Assembly: GCF_017591425.1 (NCBI RefSeq)
Contig: NW_024467121.1
Coordinates: 21,154,707 to 21,218,706 of the forward strand
Source: Ochotona curzoniae
Lineage: Eukaryota > Chordata > Mammalia > Lagomorpha > Ochotonidae
Direction: 5' to 3'
DNA length: 64,000 bases
Every line of letters begins with the position of its first letter. Position 1 is the first letter of the stretch. The notes beneath the pieces were generated by a model. The model had not been told where the DNA came from and did no database searches. It was given only the letters and a program-made list of their open reading frames with translations. Both the position numbers and the translations under genes were made by a program. This document shows positions 39,201 to 43,500 of this stretch, piece after piece.

Positions 39201-39262
39201 GAAAGAACCGAAAGAAACTGTCTTCCTTTCCAAAGCAAGTTCTACGCAGAAAAATGCTCTAA
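106..39262 (+). CDS. AHCTF1: AHCTF1 (ELYS/MEL-28 nucleoporin), 35 coding exons, spliced
   Basis: ELYS binds chromatin at the end of mitosis and recruits the Nup107-160 complex to start nuclear pore assembly; it also sits at kinetochores and pores. Thirty-five exons, listed separately, join without a frame break into 2,226 codons. The translation follows human ELYS as I remember it from [13 protein letters not shown] to the C-terminal LRRKML. Residues 1 to about 490 form the beta-propeller, about 500-980 the alpha-helical domain, and the rest is low-complexity, Ser/Lys-rich and disordered. The AT-hook [10 protein letters not shown] lies at 1940-1949. The start was chosen because the ATG at 106 gives the conserved N-terminus and lies 7 bases into an exon with a good acceptor, so an upstream non-coding exon outside the window is implied. 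No broken exon was found. Intron 18 looks U12-type. KIF28 follows about 0.9 kb downstream in the same direction. Confidence 0.96.
473..786 (-). mobile_element. CSINE
   Basis: Near full-length copy in reverse, from tttattggaaagtcagatat to the head ggctactgcgctgtggcccc. Ends are approximate. Confidence 0.85.
1590..1843 (+). CDS. AHCTF1: AHCTF1 coding exon 2
   Basis: The acceptor is accatccag and the donor gtatgt. It encodes residues 41-125 with the conserved stretch [15 protein letters not shown] and ends in phase 0. The junction codon with exon 1 reads Val where I recall Gly in human. Confidence 0.94.
2469..2782 (+). mobile_element. CSINE
   Basis: Head ggctgatgatgtggcataat, body ggcccaaatacttgggtccc, tail aagtaaatgaaata. 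Diverged; ends approximate. Confidence 0.75.
2981..3157 (+). mobile_element. Possible older tRNA-derived SINE
   Basis: The stretch ctttgggagacctggatcaa and the tail cataaatgagagag resemble the CSINE body, but the copy is diverged. Confidence 0.4.
3517..3541. repeat. (TTA)n microsatellite
   Basis: Perfect att/tta triplet run at the tail end of the CSINE that follows. Confidence 0.85.
3538..3840 (-). mobile_element. CSINE
   Basis: Reverse copy with gtctttcatcctttggttca and the head at ctctgtgccagatcc. Diverged. Confidence 0.7.
4345..4525 (+). CDS. AHCTF1: AHCTF1 coding exon 3
   Basis: The acceptor is gctttttag and the donor gtaatt. It encodes residues 126-186, from [14 protein letters not shown] to NEVEAS, and ends in phase 1. 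Confidence 0.94.
5207..5410 (-). mobile_element. CSINE, diverged, truncated
   Basis: Reverse copy recognised by agcagtctttcatctatc and tgggctaggccaaagctggg. Confidence 0.6.
5880..6087 (+). CDS. AHCTF1: AHCTF1 coding exon 4
   Basis: The acceptor is cttgttttag and the donor gtaagt. It encodes residues 186-255, including [19 protein letters not shown] and the propeller motif [15 protein letters not shown]. It ends in phase 2. Confidence 0.95.
6901..7040 (-). mobile_element. CSINE 3' part
   Basis: Reverse tail half: aagatttatttattgatt ... agctcactccccaggcggcc. Confidence 0.75.
7103..7424 (-). mobile_element. CSINE
   Basis: Full reverse copy from ttttattggaaagtcagatt to accatgccaggccc. Confidence 0.88.
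7496..7545. repeat. 25-bp tandem duplication (2 copies)
   Basis: gatgtcttgatctatgta... occurs twice in a row (7,496-7,520 and 7,521-7,545), with one difference near the end, 39 bases before AHCTF1 exon 5. Confidence 0.9.
7585..7701 (+). CDS. AHCTF1: AHCTF1 coding exon 5
   Basis: The acceptor is catgttttag and the donor gtgagt. It encodes residues 255-294, [20 protein letters not shown] onward, and ends in phase 2. Confidence 0.94.
8197..8281 (+). CDS. AHCTF1: AHCTF1 coding exon 6
   Basis: The acceptor is ctttttcag and the donor gtaaat. It encodes residues 294-322, [20 protein letters not shown] to ILYE, and ends in phase 0. A minus-strand CSINE begins about 20 bases past the donor. Confidence 0.93.
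8301..8580 (-). mobile_element. CSINE, diverged
   Basis: Reverse copy from tactttatttgaaaggcaac to ccctgcaccacagtgtcgac. Confidence 0.75.
8600..9326 (+). other. AHCTF1: AHCTF1 intron 6, unique part
   Basis: AT-rich sequence; I see no gene, RNA or recognisable repeat. Confidence 0.6.
9327..9477 (+). CDS. AHCTF1: AHCTF1 coding exon 7
   Basis: The acceptor is atgttacag and the donor gttggt, which is weak (GTTGGT rather than GTRAGT). It encodes residues 323-373, [20 protein letters not shown] onward, and ends in phase 1. Confidence 0.92.
9750..10010 (+). mobile_element. Possible MIR-related fragment
   Basis: Pieces such as ccctctgtttaatggggata and cttgtgaggattagttgaga resemble the MIR core and tail, but order and identity are weak. 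Confidence 0.3.
10570..10702 (+). CDS. AHCTF1: AHCTF1 coding exon 8
   Basis: The acceptor is ctgtttcag and the donor gtatgt. It encodes residues 373-417, [20 protein letters not shown] onward, and ends in phase 2. The next intron is only 89 bases. Confidence 0.95.
10792..10973 (+). CDS. AHCTF1: AHCTF1 coding exon 9
   Basis: The acceptor is ttcttgtag and the donor gtatgt. It encodes residues 417-478, including [20 protein letters not shown] and [12 protein letters not shown], and ends in phase 1. Confidence 0.95.
11317..11378 (+). CDS. AHCTF1: AHCTF1 coding exon 10
   Basis: The acceptor is ctttctag and the donor gttagt. It encodes residues 478-498, [20 protein letters not shown], which closes the propeller, and ends in phase 0. 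Confidence 0.92.
11656..11895 (-). mobile_element. CSINE, diverged
   Basis: Reverse copy after a (ATT)n run (11,635-11,657): taatttatttgaaaggtag ... acttgctgtgctggaatccc. Confidence 0.75.
12380..12508 (+). CDS. AHCTF1: AHCTF1 coding exon 11
   Basis: The acceptor is ccactacag and the donor gtgaga. It encodes residues 499-541, [20 protein letters not shown] onward, at the start of the alpha-helical domain. It ends in phase 0. Confidence 0.94.
12890..13000 (+). mobile_element. MER5A-like DNA transposon fragment
   Basis: The phrases cctgggaacttgttagaaat and gcagattcctgg ... aaatcagaaactcc ... aatctgtt follow the MER5A (hAT-Charlie) consensus as I remember it. Confidence 0.65.
13228..13318 (+). 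CDS. AHCTF1: AHCTF1 coding exon 12
   Basis: The acceptor is gtggttcag and the donor gtaaga. It encodes residues 542-572, [20 protein letters not shown] onward, and ends in phase 1. Confidence 0.94.
13400..14140 (-). mobile_element. Old L1M-type fragment (minus orientation)
   Basis: Phrases such as catccctaacccctggcagc, aatcatacagtaatgtgacc and gtcaaaatggttaacatt match the reverse complement of old L1 3' sequence as I remember it. It is diverged, in AHCTF1 intron 12. Confidence 0.55.
14287..14376 (+). CDS. AHCTF1: AHCTF1 coding exon 13
   Basis: The acceptor follows a T/C-rich tract and reads caataag; the donor is gtaagt. It encodes residues 572-602, [20 protein letters not shown] onward, and ends in phase 1. 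Confidence 0.93.
14377..15320 (+). other. AHCTF1: AHCTF1 intron 13, unique part
   Basis: AT-rich; apart from the inverted repeat around poly-T nothing is recognised. Confidence 0.6.
15021..15060. repeat. Inverted repeat around a poly-T run
   Basis: tagtgcaaaaa (15,021-15,031) pairs with tttttgcacta (15,050-15,060). A T run of about 20 lies between them. Confidence 0.7.
15328..15412 (+). mobile_element. CSINE 5' fragment
   Basis: Short head piece: aactgccacttgtaatgtta, acatcccatgttgga ... cacatccagcttctg. Confidence 0.55.
15963..16275 (-). mobile_element. CSINE
   Basis: Reverse copy with gaatcttccatcaaaaactg and gctaccctcccaggccacaa, ending about 60 bases before AHCTF1 exon 14. Confidence 0.8.
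16338..16478 (+). CDS. AHCTF1: AHCTF1 coding exon 14
   Basis: The acceptor is tttgaaag and the donor gtgtgt. It encodes residues 602-649, [20 protein letters not shown] onward, and ends in phase 1. Confidence 0.93.
16990..17094 (+). CDS. AHCTF1: AHCTF1 coding exon 15
   Basis: The acceptor is tttttatag and the donor gtaaaa. It encodes residues 649-684, including [20 protein letters not shown], and ends in phase 1. Confidence 0.94.
17095..17970 (+). other. AHCTF1: AHCTF1 intron 15
   Basis: AT-rich; no repeat or RNA recognised. Confidence 0.6.
17971..18064 (+). CDS. AHCTF1: AHCTF1 coding exon 16
   Basis: The acceptor is aaatctag and the donor gtatag. It encodes residues 684-715, [20 protein letters not shown] onward, and ends in phase 2. 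Confidence 0.93.
18065..18738 (+). other. AHCTF1: AHCTF1 intron 16, left part
   Basis: Contains a short (TTTG)n-like run near 18,326-18,348; otherwise nothing recognised. Confidence 0.55.
18739..18985 (+). mobile_element. CSINE-related SINE, diverged
   Basis: Forward copy with head ggcaggtatttggctttgtg and tail gccactgcaggcatttgtgg. Confidence 0.55.
18995..19268 (-). mobile_element. CSINE
   Basis: Reverse copy: gacaggtcttccatcttctg ... tgccactgcactgtc. Confidence 0.7.
19274..19410 (-). mobile_element. CSINE 3' part
   Basis: Reverse tail half: ctctcccatcctgtgatttg ... acaggtctcctgtgtggttg. Confidence 0.5.
19808..19931 (+). CDS. AHCTF1: AHCTF1 coding exon 17
   Basis: The acceptor is tattgcag and the donor gtatgt. 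It encodes residues 715-756, [20 protein letters not shown] onward, and ends in phase 0. Confidence 0.94.
20072..20128 (+). CDS. AHCTF1: AHCTF1 coding exon 18 (precedes U12-type intron)
   Basis: The acceptor is tttcacag. It encodes residues 757-775 ([19 protein letters not shown]), only 57 bases, phase 0. The donor gtatccttt is the U12-type consensus rather than the usual GTRAGT. Confidence 0.92.
20129..21113 (+). other. AHCTF1: AHCTF1 intron 18, U12-type (minor spliceosome) candidate
   Basis: The donor reads gtatccttt, identical to the U12-type GT-AG consensus. A tccttaat motif at 21,097-21,104 resembles the U12 branch site TCCTTAAC, and the likely branch A is about 10-12 bases before the acceptor AG at 21,112-21,113. 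There is no long polypyrimidine tract. The intron also carries a CSINE (20,524-20,806). Confidence 0.8.
20524..20806 (-). mobile_element. CSINE
   Basis: Reverse copy: tttattttattggaaaggca ... cactgtgccacagcactaga. It lies inside the U12-type intron. Confidence 0.82.
21114..21260 (+). CDS. AHCTF1: AHCTF1 coding exon 19
   Basis: The acceptor is attttaaag, preceded by a tccttaat branch-site-like motif. The donor is gtaagt. It encodes residues 776-824, [20 protein letters not shown] onward, and ends in phase 0. Confidence 0.94.
21775..21962 (+). CDS. AHCTF1: AHCTF1 coding exon 20
   Basis: The acceptor is aatttcag and the donor gtaagc. It encodes residues 825-887, [20 protein letters not shown] onward, including the conserved [17 protein letters not shown]. 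It ends in phase 2. Confidence 0.95.
22320..22420 (-). mobile_element. Possible old L1 fragment
   Basis: The phrase gattattgggtcaca in an AT-rich context resembles the minus-strand L1M sequence around 'ttgctgggtcata'. Short and weak. Confidence 0.3.
22981..23125 (+). CDS. AHCTF1: AHCTF1 coding exon 21
   Basis: The acceptor is gatttcag and the donor gtaatc. It encodes residues 887-935, [20 protein letters not shown] onward, and ends in phase 0. The next intron is 77 bases. Confidence 0.95.
23203..23334 (+). CDS. AHCTF1: AHCTF1 coding exon 22
   Basis: The acceptor is cttcctag and the donor gtatga. It encodes residues 936-979, [20 protein letters not shown] onward, and ends in phase 0. Confidence 0.94.
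23580..23765 (+). mobile_element. MIR SINE, old
   Basis: It has the MIR core pattern: cacctcatgtgtaaaatggt, gatgatggaat and a tail tgataaatggcagttattctt. It lies in AHCTF1 intron 22. Confidence 0.75.
23921..24071 (+). CDS. AHCTF1: AHCTF1 coding exon 23
   Basis: The acceptor is gtgcaatag and the donor gtatga. It encodes residues 980-1030, [20 protein letters not shown] onward, ending the helical domain. It ends in phase 1. Confidence 0.94.
24133..24205 (-). mobile_element. CSINE fragment
   Basis: Short internal piece: ggttggagctgagccagtct, ggagccaagagcc. Confidence 0.4.
24243..24440 (+). mobile_element. CSINE-related SINE, diverged
   Basis: Forward copy: taacctagtggttaagactt ... cagcctccacagccatttgg. 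Confidence 0.6.
24464..24790 (-). mobile_element. CSINE
   Basis: Full reverse copy: attttactggaaagtcagat ... aggctgctgcactggac. Confidence 0.87.
24858..25008 (+). CDS. AHCTF1: AHCTF1 coding exon 24
   Basis: The acceptor is cttttcag and the donor gtatgt. It encodes residues 1030-1080, [20 protein letters not shown] onward, and ends in phase 2. A minus-strand CSINE ends about 65 bases upstream. Confidence 0.93.
25256..25363 (+). CDS. AHCTF1: AHCTF1 coding exon 25
   Basis: The acceptor is ctttgtag and the donor gtaaga. It encodes residues 1080-1116, [20 protein letters not shown] onward, and ends in phase 2. Confidence 0.93.
25532..25724 (+). CDS. AHCTF1: AHCTF1 coding exon 26
   Basis: The acceptor is gattacag and the donor gttagt. 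It encodes residues 1116-1180, [20 protein letters not shown] onward, disordered, and ends in phase 0. Confidence 0.93.
26030..26346 (-). mobile_element. CSINE
   Basis: Full, little diverged reverse copy ending ccatggtgccgggcc, in AHCTF1 intron 26. Confidence 0.9.
26347..27097 (+). other. AHCTF1: AHCTF1 intron 26, unique part between two CSINEs
   Basis: AT-rich; nothing recognised. Confidence 0.6.
27098..27383 (-). mobile_element. CSINE, diverged
   Basis: Reverse copy: gaagacttacttattataaa ... ctgcagcataatgctaaccc. Confidence 0.65.
27578..27781 (+). CDS. AHCTF1: AHCTF1 coding exon 27
   Basis: The acceptor is gtttcag and the donor gtaagt. It encodes residues 1181-1248, [20 protein letters not shown] onward, rich in Ser-Pro/Thr-Pro. 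It ends in phase 0. Confidence 0.93.
28392..28776 (+). CDS. AHCTF1: AHCTF1 coding exon 28
   Basis: The acceptor is tcacatag and the donor gtaaga. It encodes residues 1249-1377, acidic and disordered, with the conserved [12 protein letters not shown]. It ends in phase 1. Confidence 0.92.
29206..29475. mobile_element. CSINE fragments in mixed orientation
   Basis: The left part (to about 29,360) reads in reverse (caacagccagggctgcagac). The right part reads forward and ends with the tail tctgcctctgaaataaattt. Confidence 0.45.
29550..29637 (+). CDS. AHCTF1: AHCTF1 coding exon 29
   Basis: The acceptor is cattttag and the donor gtaagc. It encodes residues 1377-1406, with [11 protein letters not shown] matching the human NHLSPVQG region, and ends in phase 2. 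Confidence 0.9.
29638..30717 (+). other. AHCTF1: AHCTF1 intron 29
   Basis: AT-rich. A stretch around 30,020-30,110 vaguely resembles an old MER5-type element but is too weak to call. Confidence 0.5.
30718..30815 (+). CDS. AHCTF1: AHCTF1 coding exon 30
   Basis: The acceptor is ttctaaag and the donor gtatgt. It encodes residues 1406-1439, [20 protein letters not shown] onward, and ends in phase 1. The acceptor was chosen because it restores frame and the human-like peptide. Confidence 0.88.
31275..31480 (-). mobile_element. CSINE, diverged
   Basis: Reverse copy: catccactggctcaccctca ... atgggcctcagccgctaagc. Confidence 0.6.
31996..32044. repeat. Perfect 15-bp inverted repeat, 19-base loop
   Basis: gtcatatttgagttt (31,996-32,010) and its reverse complement (32,030-32,044), in AHCTF1 intron 30. 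Confidence 0.9.
32441..32494 (-). pseudogene. U2 snRNA pseudogene fragment
   Basis: The reverse complement contains ttttggctaagatcaagtg, which matches the 5' part of U2 snRNA (branch-site recognition region nearby), and similarity extends to about U2 position 55. Several mismatches are visible, such as ggtctttt for ggcctttt. It is truncated and lies in AHCTF1 intron 30, antisense to the gene, so it is a dead retrocopy rather than a U2 gene. Confidence 0.82.
32638..32828 (+). CDS. AHCTF1: AHCTF1 coding exon 31
   Basis: The acceptor is cctttcag and the donor gtaaaa (weak). It encodes residues 1439-1502, ending [14 protein letters not shown], phase 0. The frame stays open into the intron for about 37 codons. 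Confidence 0.91.
32829..34229 (+). other. AHCTF1: AHCTF1 intron 31
   Basis: No CSINE seen. A pyrimidine-rich stretch at 33,640-33,680 and T runs occur; no gene recognised. Confidence 0.55.
34230..35994 (+). CDS. AHCTF1: AHCTF1 coding exon 32 (large exon with AT-hook)
   Basis: This 1,765-base exon encodes residues 1503-2091. The acceptor is cattttag and the donor gtactt. A conserved acidic block near its start ([20 protein letters not shown]) is followed by basic Ser/Lys/Arg-rich sequence with many SRR, KRTRK and RRSTRN clusters. The canonical AT-hook [10 protein letters not shown] is at 35,541-35,570. AT-hooks bind the minor groove of AT-rich DNA; in ELYS this region helps chromatin binding. 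Retention of the next intron would end the protein at a TAA around 36,051-36,053. Confidence 0.96.
36718..36851 (+). CDS. AHCTF1: AHCTF1 coding exon 33
   Basis: The acceptor is aatttcag and the donor gtaagg. It encodes residues 2091-2135, with [20 protein letters not shown], one of the most conserved parts of the tail. It ends in phase 0. Confidence 0.94.
36852..37870 (+). other. AHCTF1: AHCTF1 intron 33
   Basis: The stretch 37,330-37,660 is richer in GC and purines than its surroundings and may be an old repeat that I cannot name. No gene seen. Confidence 0.5.
37871..37953 (+). CDS. AHCTF1: AHCTF1 coding exon 34
   Basis: The acceptor is aactcatag and the donor gtatga. It encodes residues 2136-2163, mixed acidic/basic, ending [12 protein letters not shown], phase 2. 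Confidence 0.91.
38430..38655 (-). mobile_element. CSINE, diverged
   Basis: Reverse copy: gctgattcatttctctgatc ... gcaggcatcgtaaccacaag. Confidence 0.6.
39070..39262 (+). CDS. AHCTF1: AHCTF1 terminal coding exon 35 with stop codon
   Basis: The acceptor is acccctag. It encodes residues 2163-2226, including [20 protein letters not shown] and the basic C-terminus [18 protein letters not shown], then TAA. This tail belongs to the chromatin/nucleosome-binding region of ELYS. Confidence 0.95.
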
Positions 39263-39532
39263 TTTTTCTTTCAAGTTTTTAATGTACACCTATTTGTAAA
39301 AAGATCACAATTGTGTGGATTATTAAAAATCATCTAATTTGGAAGAAAATAATTTATATAAATTATTGTAAATTTTTGTAAACAGAATTCTTCAGTAGTA
39401 AAATAACTCCCTATGGAGTATGATTCTTAATCCAGGCAATTTTTCTATTTTATATTAAGACTTCGTACATTTATATAATATGTAAATATGGCTATTGGAA
39501 TGTTAAATAAAGCATCTACTACTTCACAGTAG
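39263..39532 (+). other. AHCTF1: AHCTF1 3' UTR (approximate end)
   Basis: The AT-rich sequence after the stop runs to a canonical poly(A) signal. The cleavage site is inferred about 20 bases downstream of that signal, so the end is approximate. Alternative longer UTRs cannot be excluded. Confidence 0.7.
39506..39511 (+). promoter_or_regulatory. AHCTF1: AHCTF1 poly(A) signal AATAAA
   Basis: AATAAA in the context tgttaaataaagca lies 244 bases after the stop codon and is followed by a TG-rich stretch (agtttgtgtc). Confidence 0.8.
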
Positions 39533-40422
39533 TTTGTGTCTTAGATTTTTGAGAGGGGATTTATTTGTCTTAATGATTTTATATGCTAGTAGGCATTGAT
39601 CCAATTTCTTTAGTTAATAGATCTTAGAATGAGGATCATACTGGTTATTTTAGAGTTGCTATTTTATAATTTATGCACTTTGATTCTGTAAGATTTCTAA
39701 TTATAAAGTGTATTTTGTTTTTGGCTGTCACTATGTTGAAATTGTGGGCATGTGACTTTGCCACTTTTTTGTACTTTGACAAATTTTGTGTAATCTACCT
39801 CAGATGAATAATTTTCCCAGTAATGCATTGGTTAACCTATAATGTTCGCATTTCTTGTTCAGCAAGCTTAAAGGCTATTTATCTCTAAAAGGTCTCTTTA
39901 TTCAGAGACTGATAATCCAGGTTAGTTGACCGGTTCACTGCTCACAAGCAACCTCACAAAAGGGTTTGAGAAGAATGTAAGATCAGTCTGTGCACTTGCT
40001 GTGTGCCTAATGTTGATAAGAAAATGCAGGACAGATTTTGTACTGTAGCTTGGTACTGAATCACAGGAATCCCTTAATTTTCAGATATCAAAACTAGCAA
40101 ATTATCACAGGAACCTCAGGCACGATTTTATTGAGAGTTTGAAATATGAGTTGATGTGGAAAAAGAAATAAAAGCACCCTGCATTTTGCAGTGTGACTGT
40201 GCACAATTATGTAATTAGACTCGGAGTAGGCTGTTAAATGCATTAATAAGTAAGTAACGTAAAATAATTTATAACAAGTAATTGATAGTGTGTAATGAGT
40301 GGACCATTAGTAATTGATCATCCAAAAATGAACTGCTCTTGTTGGCCAAGCTATTAATGCTTTAGTGTGAAGCACAAGTAAGCTGTGTGCTTTTTTACAT
40401 TATTTTTCTACCAAGCAACAGT
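39533..40422. other. Intergenic spacer between AHCTF1 and KIF28
   Basis: It is AT-rich and has no CpG island, recognisable repeat or clear promoter. The bases just before the KIF28 ATG (ctaccaagcaacag) look like a splice acceptor, so a non-coding KIF28 exon could lie here or further upstream. Confidence 0.6.
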
Positions 40423-40506
40423 ATGAATAAAGAGAAAATGAGGAAGATGCCTATGCCAGGTGCCGACAGTGTGAAAGTAGCAGTGCGCGTGCGACCTTTC
40501 AGTCAG
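40423..40506 (+). CDS. KIF28: KIF28 coding exon 1
   Basis: The ATG at 40,423 starts MNKEKMRKMPMPGADSVKVA and the donor is gttagt. Met codons also occur at residues 6, 9 and 11, so the true start could be slightly downstream. Phase 0. Confidence 0.8.
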
Positions 40507-43500
40507 GTTAGTGGTAAAGGTTACTTTGCCTTGTTGAAAATATAACTGACTTTGATTTTATCAATTTTTTAATGAGAATTAACAAACTTCTATTTAAGCT
40601 GCTTGTCATTTATGAAATATTAAACTTATTTAAATGAAATTGTTAAATGAATTTAAGATCTGAACATTATTAAGTAAACACTTTTGCGCAAGTAGCACAA
40701 TAAAAAATGGCAAGAGAATCATTGTCAAGTGAATTGTTTTTTAACTAAAGCAATTTGGTGAACATAGTGAATATGGTGCCTATTTTCAAGAAATGTGCTT
40801 TTTCTCCTATAAAAGGAATGTCATAATCAAACACTTTCAGTCCTAACTGCTTTTTAAAAAATGCTAAGTGTATTTACGTGGCTTGTTGCTGAAGCACTTT
40901 TTCAGTGTATGACTGCAGCATTTTAGGATAGCAGGTAAATTATTCTAAGATCTTAGAGCAGCTGTTCGTCTCAGTTTCTCAGTGCACTGGATAGATTAAG
41001 GTAATTCTGAACAACCAACCGATACTTGAAACTGAACAAACAAAACCCTTTGATCTCAGTCTTATGTAAGAAGTTTATTAAATGATCTTGGATTAAGGAA
41101 ATAACTTCTTATAACAGCAAGATTAATACTAAAGCCATACAGCTTTTACAAAAGCCCAGTAAAATTTGGATAAGGACACACAAGCTCTAACAGCCTGAGA
41201 AGGCTGAATTAAATTGACAGCAGCTACTCCCAGACACAATCCTGATGGCTGTATGAGGTCTCTTACCCATCAGCATTACTCTGCACATTTCCAGTTGTTT
41301 GTTACAGTTATGAACAAGCCCTGTTGGTAGCCAGGCAGCTAAGTAGGTTCACGTACTTAAGGTACAGCTAGGTAACTGAGGGTAGCAGATGATTGGGCTT
41401 CGGAAGTGTATAGTTTCTCCAAAAAATATCAAGGAATGTATCACTAGCAAATTAAATGTTTGGCCCTAAATGAAGCTGTGGAAACAAAACCATTTTATAG
41501 TCTTAATCCTGAATTTCAAGAGTTTCTAAGTAATGCATTGGTTCGTTACAATGTTGACCTTTGAGATTCAGCCTTAATTCTCACACTGCTGGACATCGGG
41601 TTTTTCAAAAAACAGTCAACAAAAGTGGTTTCGTGCAAGATGCTTAGGGAGTTCCTGAAACTTGTACTTTCTGTTTACAAAAATAGGGGATTTACTTCTG
41701 TTGATGACCAAAAAGTGATTAGGTTAGAGTAGCAGCAGTGAAGAAAGGACGGAGATAAACACTCAGGAGAACACAGACATCCCACCTGGGCAACTCTTAC
41801 CTTGCAACATCCAGCTCGGAACTAGTTTTGAAGACATTTTAGGTACAAGGTTAGGGTGACTTGGATTTAATTTTCTGGCAGCCTATCCAGTCTTTGTGAC
41901 ATTAAAGAACCTGGCCTGTTTCCTTATCTGTAAATGGGACACTGAAACTACACAGGATTCCCGTTGTAAACAATGAAGGAAATGGGCTGCATTGACATCA
42001 GCATCCCTTCAGGGGCGCTGGTTCAAATCTGGCTGCTCCATGTCTGCTCCAGGTGCCTGCTAATGGCCTGGGAAAAGCAACAGAAGATGGCCCAAGTCCT
42101 TGGGTCCTGGCCACTTACTTGAGGCTGGGATAGAGGCAAGCCTTACCGAAATGTTTAGGGGATAAACTAATGACTGTTTATTGCAACAACGGCCAAGAAA
42201 TTTTTTAAATAATAGTATCTGACATAGGTCCTCAAGTATCAATTTTTTTAATATAAAATGAGTTGATTCTATGTTTTTCACCTTACAGATTTAGAAGCAT
42301 AGGGATTCCCCCTCCCTAATGCCAATCTCTTAGCCTCCTGTGCCCTAATGTCTTGATATCTGCCAAATGTTTTCTTACTGATACCATACAGTTTACTAAC
42401 ATCCTCACTATCGAACACGTCACATGCTTGAAGTAGTTTGCCAAAGGAGAATTAGGTTATGATGTTCTGAGTATCCTGCCTTCTTTACGACTGAATTTGT
42501 TAACCTATAGTCCTTTATCACATCATTTCAGTGTCTCTCAGGAAATTAGTTTTGCTATTTTTTAATCCTGTGTCAAGTTTTGTGACATTGAAGAAATTTG
42601 CCAGTGGTCAGTTAATAAACCTTAAGATTAACTGTTAACAAAGGACAGCAAATTCCTGACTTAATTACTAGGTGTAAAGGCTTGCGAAAACAACTTGAAT
42701 AACAGAAACCAGTGATTAAGTTTTAATTTGTACTTTGTAGAGAGAGAAGAATTTTGGGAGCAAATGTGTGATTTCCATGCATTCCGGAACCACCACCACT
42801 GTTCAGGACCCTAAGAACCCGGAGCACGTGAAGACGTTTACTTTTGACCTGGCGTATTGGTCTCACAGTGGATTCCAAAGGGATAAACACGGTGTCCTTA
42901 TTTCAGCTGATCCTAGTAGTGAGTTTGCAAGCCAGGTAAACTGAGACAGTTTCAAGGGAAGATTTTTTTTTTGGGGGGGGGGTGACATTTTTGTTTCTGA
43001 GATGTTCACAGTCTAACATTTTTTTATGTGAGCATAAACAATTTTCCATTAGAGGTTTTAAATTTGTTTTCATAAACAAGTCGTGAAAAAATGAAGTTGT
43101 CAACTCAGTTTAGTTGTCTTGTAATAAAAGTTATTTTGCCGCTGTAAGCAAATAAAACTTAGGAGGCATTAAGCATTCGAGAGCCTAAGTTTTATTTATT
43201 ATTGCTGTGCACTTTTTTGCCTTAAATTTGTTCATAGCCTGGTTTGCGGGTATAGACACAGAGTATTCAAATCTAACATTATAGAAATATACAATCTATT
43301 ATAGTCTTGCGTAATGCAGTGGGATAAAAGGAGATATGATCAACTCGGGCAGAGGGTACCTCTTAGGGTGATCTAGTGAAGGCTTTGTGGTTTGGTCAGT
43401 TTTGATATGCAGCAGCACTAACGAGTCATGGGGGAACAGAATTTCTTGGCAGCTATAAAACTGTAAATCAAAGAAGCTTATTGAGTTCTAACCCAAATAA

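Larger units (their letters stand above)
40507..42740 (+). other. KIF28: KIF28 intron 1
   Basis: Apart from the MIR-like and CSINE pieces (41,895-42,140) nothing is recognised. Confidence 0.6.
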
